A stretch of DNA of 7,966 bases, taken from contig JAFTCS010000270.1 in NCBI GenBank assembly GCA_017454565.1, positions 1-7,966 of the forward strand. Reading direction: 5' to 3'. The stretch's first letter is position 1; every line of letters starts with the position of its first letter. Made by a program: the position numbers and the translations under genes. A model generated the notes under the pieces. It had not been told where the DNA came from. It did no database searches and worked only from the letters and a program-made list of their open reading frames with translations. Of this stretch, positions 6,391-7,966 are shown piece after piece. Source of the DNA: Clostridia bacterium. GTDB lineage: Bacteria; Bacillota; Clostridia; Oscillospirales; Acutalibacteraceae.

Positions 6391-7287
6391 TCAGAGTGTG
6401 TCGAGTCCCTCCCTATTCTCAATATTTACCGCACTTACCTGTGCGTTGATCTTCTTGATAAGCCCTGTGAGTGTCTTTCCGACACCCACTTCAATAAAGC
6501 TCTCTGCTCCTGCCTCTATCATATTTTCAACAGTCTTCTGCCATCTGACCGGATGGTTTATCTGCAGTGCCACAAGCTGCTTATAGTCGCCCTCGTATGG
6601 CTGAGCAGTATAATTTGCATAAACCGGCATCTCAGGAGCTTTCAGCTCAATATTTTCAAGATACTCCGCCATGCCCTCGGACGCCGCGTTCATAAACGGC
6701 GAATGGAAAGCACCGCTTACAGCTAATTTAACGGCTTTGCCTTTAAGTGCCTTTACCTTTTCGCAAAGCTCGTCTATCTCACTTACATCGGCTGCCACCA
6801 CGGTCTGCGCCGGACTGTTGTAGTTCACAGGATAGGCCTTCTTAAAGCCTGCGCAGATCTCCTCGGTCTGTTCGGGTGTGATCTTCATTACAGCCGCCAT
6901 CGCACCGGGACATTCCTTTGCGGCCTTGTCCATAAGCTCGGCTCTTTTGCACACAAGCTTAAACGCGTCCTCATAAGAGAGCATACCCGCAAACGCTATG
7001 GCTGCGATCTCGCCAAGCGAAAAGCCGGCAACGAAATCGGGTTTCACTCCCTTTTCGGCAACCGCTGCGGCTGCCGCTAAATCTGTAATGAAAACACAGG
7101 GCTGGGTGTTGATGGTAACGGAAAGTTCCTCCTTCGTGCCCTCGAAGCACTGCTTTATTGTACCCGGGCGGACAGCCTCCGCCATGTCGAATACTGCCTT
7201 TGCGGCGGGTGAACATTCATAAAGCTCCTTACCCATCCCGGGATACTGAGCGCCCTGACCGGAAAATACCAAAGCTGTTTTTGCCAT
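6391..7287 (-). CDS. fabD: Malonyl-CoA:ACP transacylase
   Basis: The cytoplasmic enzyme moves malonyl from malonyl-CoA to the phosphopantetheine arm of acyl carrier protein, supplying the extender unit to FabH and FabF. The 298 residues are close to the family length of about 310. The N-terminal GQGAQYPGMG motif (residues 10-19) is followed by the nucleophile motif GFSLGE with Ser90, Arg115 in KRAELMD (binds the malonyl carboxylate in this family) and the second catalytic residue His195 in SGAFHSPF. The GxSLG motif has Phe where E. coli has His; Gram-positive FabD proteins often vary here, so this is not alarming. The ATG at 7287 is preceded by GGAGG (7296-7300) with an 8-base spacer, which fixes the start. 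It is followed by fabG after 18 bases. Confidence 0.97.
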   Translation of the reverse strand: MAKTALVFSGQGAQYPGMGKELYECSPAAKAVFDMAEAVRPGTIKQCFEGTKEELSVTINTQPCVFITDLAAAAAVAEKGVKPDFVAGFSLGEIAAIAFAGMLSYEDAFKLVCKRAELMDKAAKECPGAMAAVMKITPEQTEEICAGFKKAYPVNYNSPAQTVVAADVSEIDELCEKVKALKGKAVKLAVSGAFHSPFMNAASEGMAEYLENIELKAPEMPVYANYTAQPYEGDYKQLVALQINHPVRWQKTVENMIEAGAESFIEVGVGKTLTGLIKKINAQVSAVNIENREGLDTL

Positions 7288-7326
7288 AAGCCGTTCCTCC
7301 GTATCACGCCTGACGGCGATGTTCTT

Positions 7327-7341
7327 ATTATATCCTGATAT
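7327..7341 (-). promoter_or_regulatory. Possible -10 element (TATAAT) inside an AT-rich palindrome between fabH and fabD
   Basis: Read on the minus strand, a perfect TATAAT lies at 7327-7332, overlapping the 12-base palindrome ATATC-AG-GATAT at 7330-7341. No good -35 is placed for it: TACAAG is 19 bases upstream and TTTACA 21 bases upstream, both longer than the usual 17, and there is no extended -10 TG. It could be a weak internal promoter for fabD and the genes after it, or simply chance in an AT-rich spacer. Confidence 0.2.
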
Positions 7342-7377
7342 GATGTATTTGCTTGTAAAAGTATGTCGCAGGCGGCG

Positions 7378-7966
7378 TTATTTGCTCCAGCGCACTATGC
7401 AGCTGCCTGTGGTAAGCCCTGCTCCGAAAGCGCACATTGCAATAATGTCGCCCTTTTTCAGCAGACCCGCGCGGTTGGCTTCATCCAGAGCAAGCGGTAC
7501 GCTGCCGGATGACGTATTGCCGTAGTGATTAACATTACAGAAGAATTTCCCCCTCGGTATGCCAAGGTTCTTTGCCGAAGCGTTGATTATCCTGATATTT
7601 GCCTGATGCGGGATAACATGGTCAACATCGTCCTCGGTAAGACCGGCATCTGCTATTGCCTTTTTGATGCCCGTTGACATGGCGTTGACAGCAAACTTGT
7701 ACACCTCGTTGCCCGCCATGTGAAGAACAGCTCTTTCCTCTTCGTGCTTATAGAACGGAGAAGAGTTGCTTCCATGAGGAATACGCAGAACCTCATCATT
7801 TCCCACTGCCGTAAGGTTGATGGCAAGCAGGTCGTCACCCTCGCCAAGAACAGCAGCAGCGCCGCCGTCTCCGAAGAGGACGCAGGTAGCGCGGTCATTC
7901 CAGTCGATAATATTTGAGAGGTTATCCATTGACACGACCAGAACATGCTTTACCTTTTTTCTTACA
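7378..7966 (-). CDS. fabH: Beta-ketoacyl-ACP synthase III (KAS III), partial, 5' end outside window
   Basis: This enzyme starts fatty-acid synthesis in the cytoplasm by condensing an acyl-CoA primer (usually acetyl-CoA) with malonyl-ACP. The frame stays open to the right edge, so about 195 C-terminal residues of the usual 320-330 are visible. A GTG at 7935 in the same frame is not a real start, because family sequence (KHVLVV) continues upstream of it. Visible hallmarks are DWNDRATCVLFGDG, the catalytic-His motif VIPHQAN and the catalytic-Asn motif NHYGNTSSGS, ending in GAGLTTGSC. The catalytic Cys of the Cys-His-Asn triad would lie in the missing N-terminal part. The gene ends with TAA 90 bases before fabD and is the most upstream gene seen. 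Primer preference (acetyl versus branched) cannot be judged from this part. Confidence 0.96.
   Translation of the reverse strand, partial: VRKKVKHVLVVSMDNLSNIIDWNDRATCVLFGDGGAAAVLGEGDDLLAINLTAVGNDEVLRIPHGSNSSPFYKHEEERAVLHMAGNEVYKFAVNAMSTGIKKAIADAGLTEDDVDHVIPHQANIRIINASAKNLGIPRGKFFCNVNHYGNTSSGSVPLALDEANRAGLLKKGDIIAMCAFGAGLTTGSCIVRWSK

Noticed and set aside
6008..6586. A 192-codon Ser/Leu/Pro-rich open frame on the plus strand across the fabG-fabD junction
   Set aside because: It is the antisense of two certain genes; its low-complexity composition comes from their codon use.
7288..7377. A degraded acpP or fabK remnant in the fabH-fabD gap
   Set aside because: The three sense-frame translations show no ACP DSL motif or FabK-like segment, and the gap is only 90 bases.
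7653..7946. A minus-strand open frame overlapping fabH in another frame
   Set aside because: FabH motifs run without a break in the other frame; this one has no family resemblance.
1..7966. A novel system, defence island or mobile element
   Set aside because: All nine genes are full, intact members of known FAS II and acetyl-CoA carboxylase families in a well-known order; there is no transposase, integrase, toxin-antitoxin pair or unknown gene in the window.

Overview
The window is one co-directional gene cluster, all on the minus strand, that encodes most of the bacterial type II fatty-acid synthesis (FAS II) cycle plus the complete four-subunit acetyl-CoA carboxylase. In transcription order (right to left) it reads fabH (5' end outside the window), fabD, fabG, fabF, accB, fabZ, accC, accD, accA. 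Apart from one hole, this is the classic fab-acc order of Firmicutes such as streptococci and many clostridia. The roughly balanced base composition, strong GGAGG-type ribosome binding sites, the short 256-residue AccA and split AccA/AccD subunits fit a Clostridia-class anaerobe (Ruminococcus/Oscillospiraceae-like). That placement is inference and no species can be named.

Layout. 7378-7966 holds the C-terminal part of FabH (initiating condensation). 6391-7287 is FabD (malonyl loading of ACP), 5626-6372 FabG (ketoreduction) and 4295-5512 FabF (elongation condensation). 3809-4273 is AccB (biotin carrier), 3275-3712 FabZ (dehydration), 1794-3152 AccC (biotin carboxylase), 841-1731 AccD and 84-854 AccA (the two carboxyltransferase subunits). 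A GC-rich hairpin at 2-19 at the left edge is probably the operon terminator, but its U-tract would lie outside the window. There is no gene-free stretch longer than 122 bases, and I see no tRNA, rRNA, CRISPR, IS element or phage gene.

How it works together. AccA-D make malonyl-CoA, and FabD moves malonyl to acyl carrier protein. FabH starts and FabF extends the chain, and FabG and FabZ perform the first reduction and the dehydration. Two components are not here: acyl carrier protein (acpP) and any enoyl-ACP reductase (fabK/fabI/fabL/fabV). In streptococci and several clostridia acpP and fabK sit between fabH and fabD, but here that junction is only 90 bases with no remnant of either.

This is an ordinary housekeeping pathway and I do not see a new biological system in it. 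The points worth a second look are in the gaps: a compact GC-rich palindrome abutting the accC ribosome binding site, which also makes a false 14-residue N-terminal extension of AccC; hairpins in each long intergenic gap but none in the tight junctions; and the missing acpP-fabK pair.
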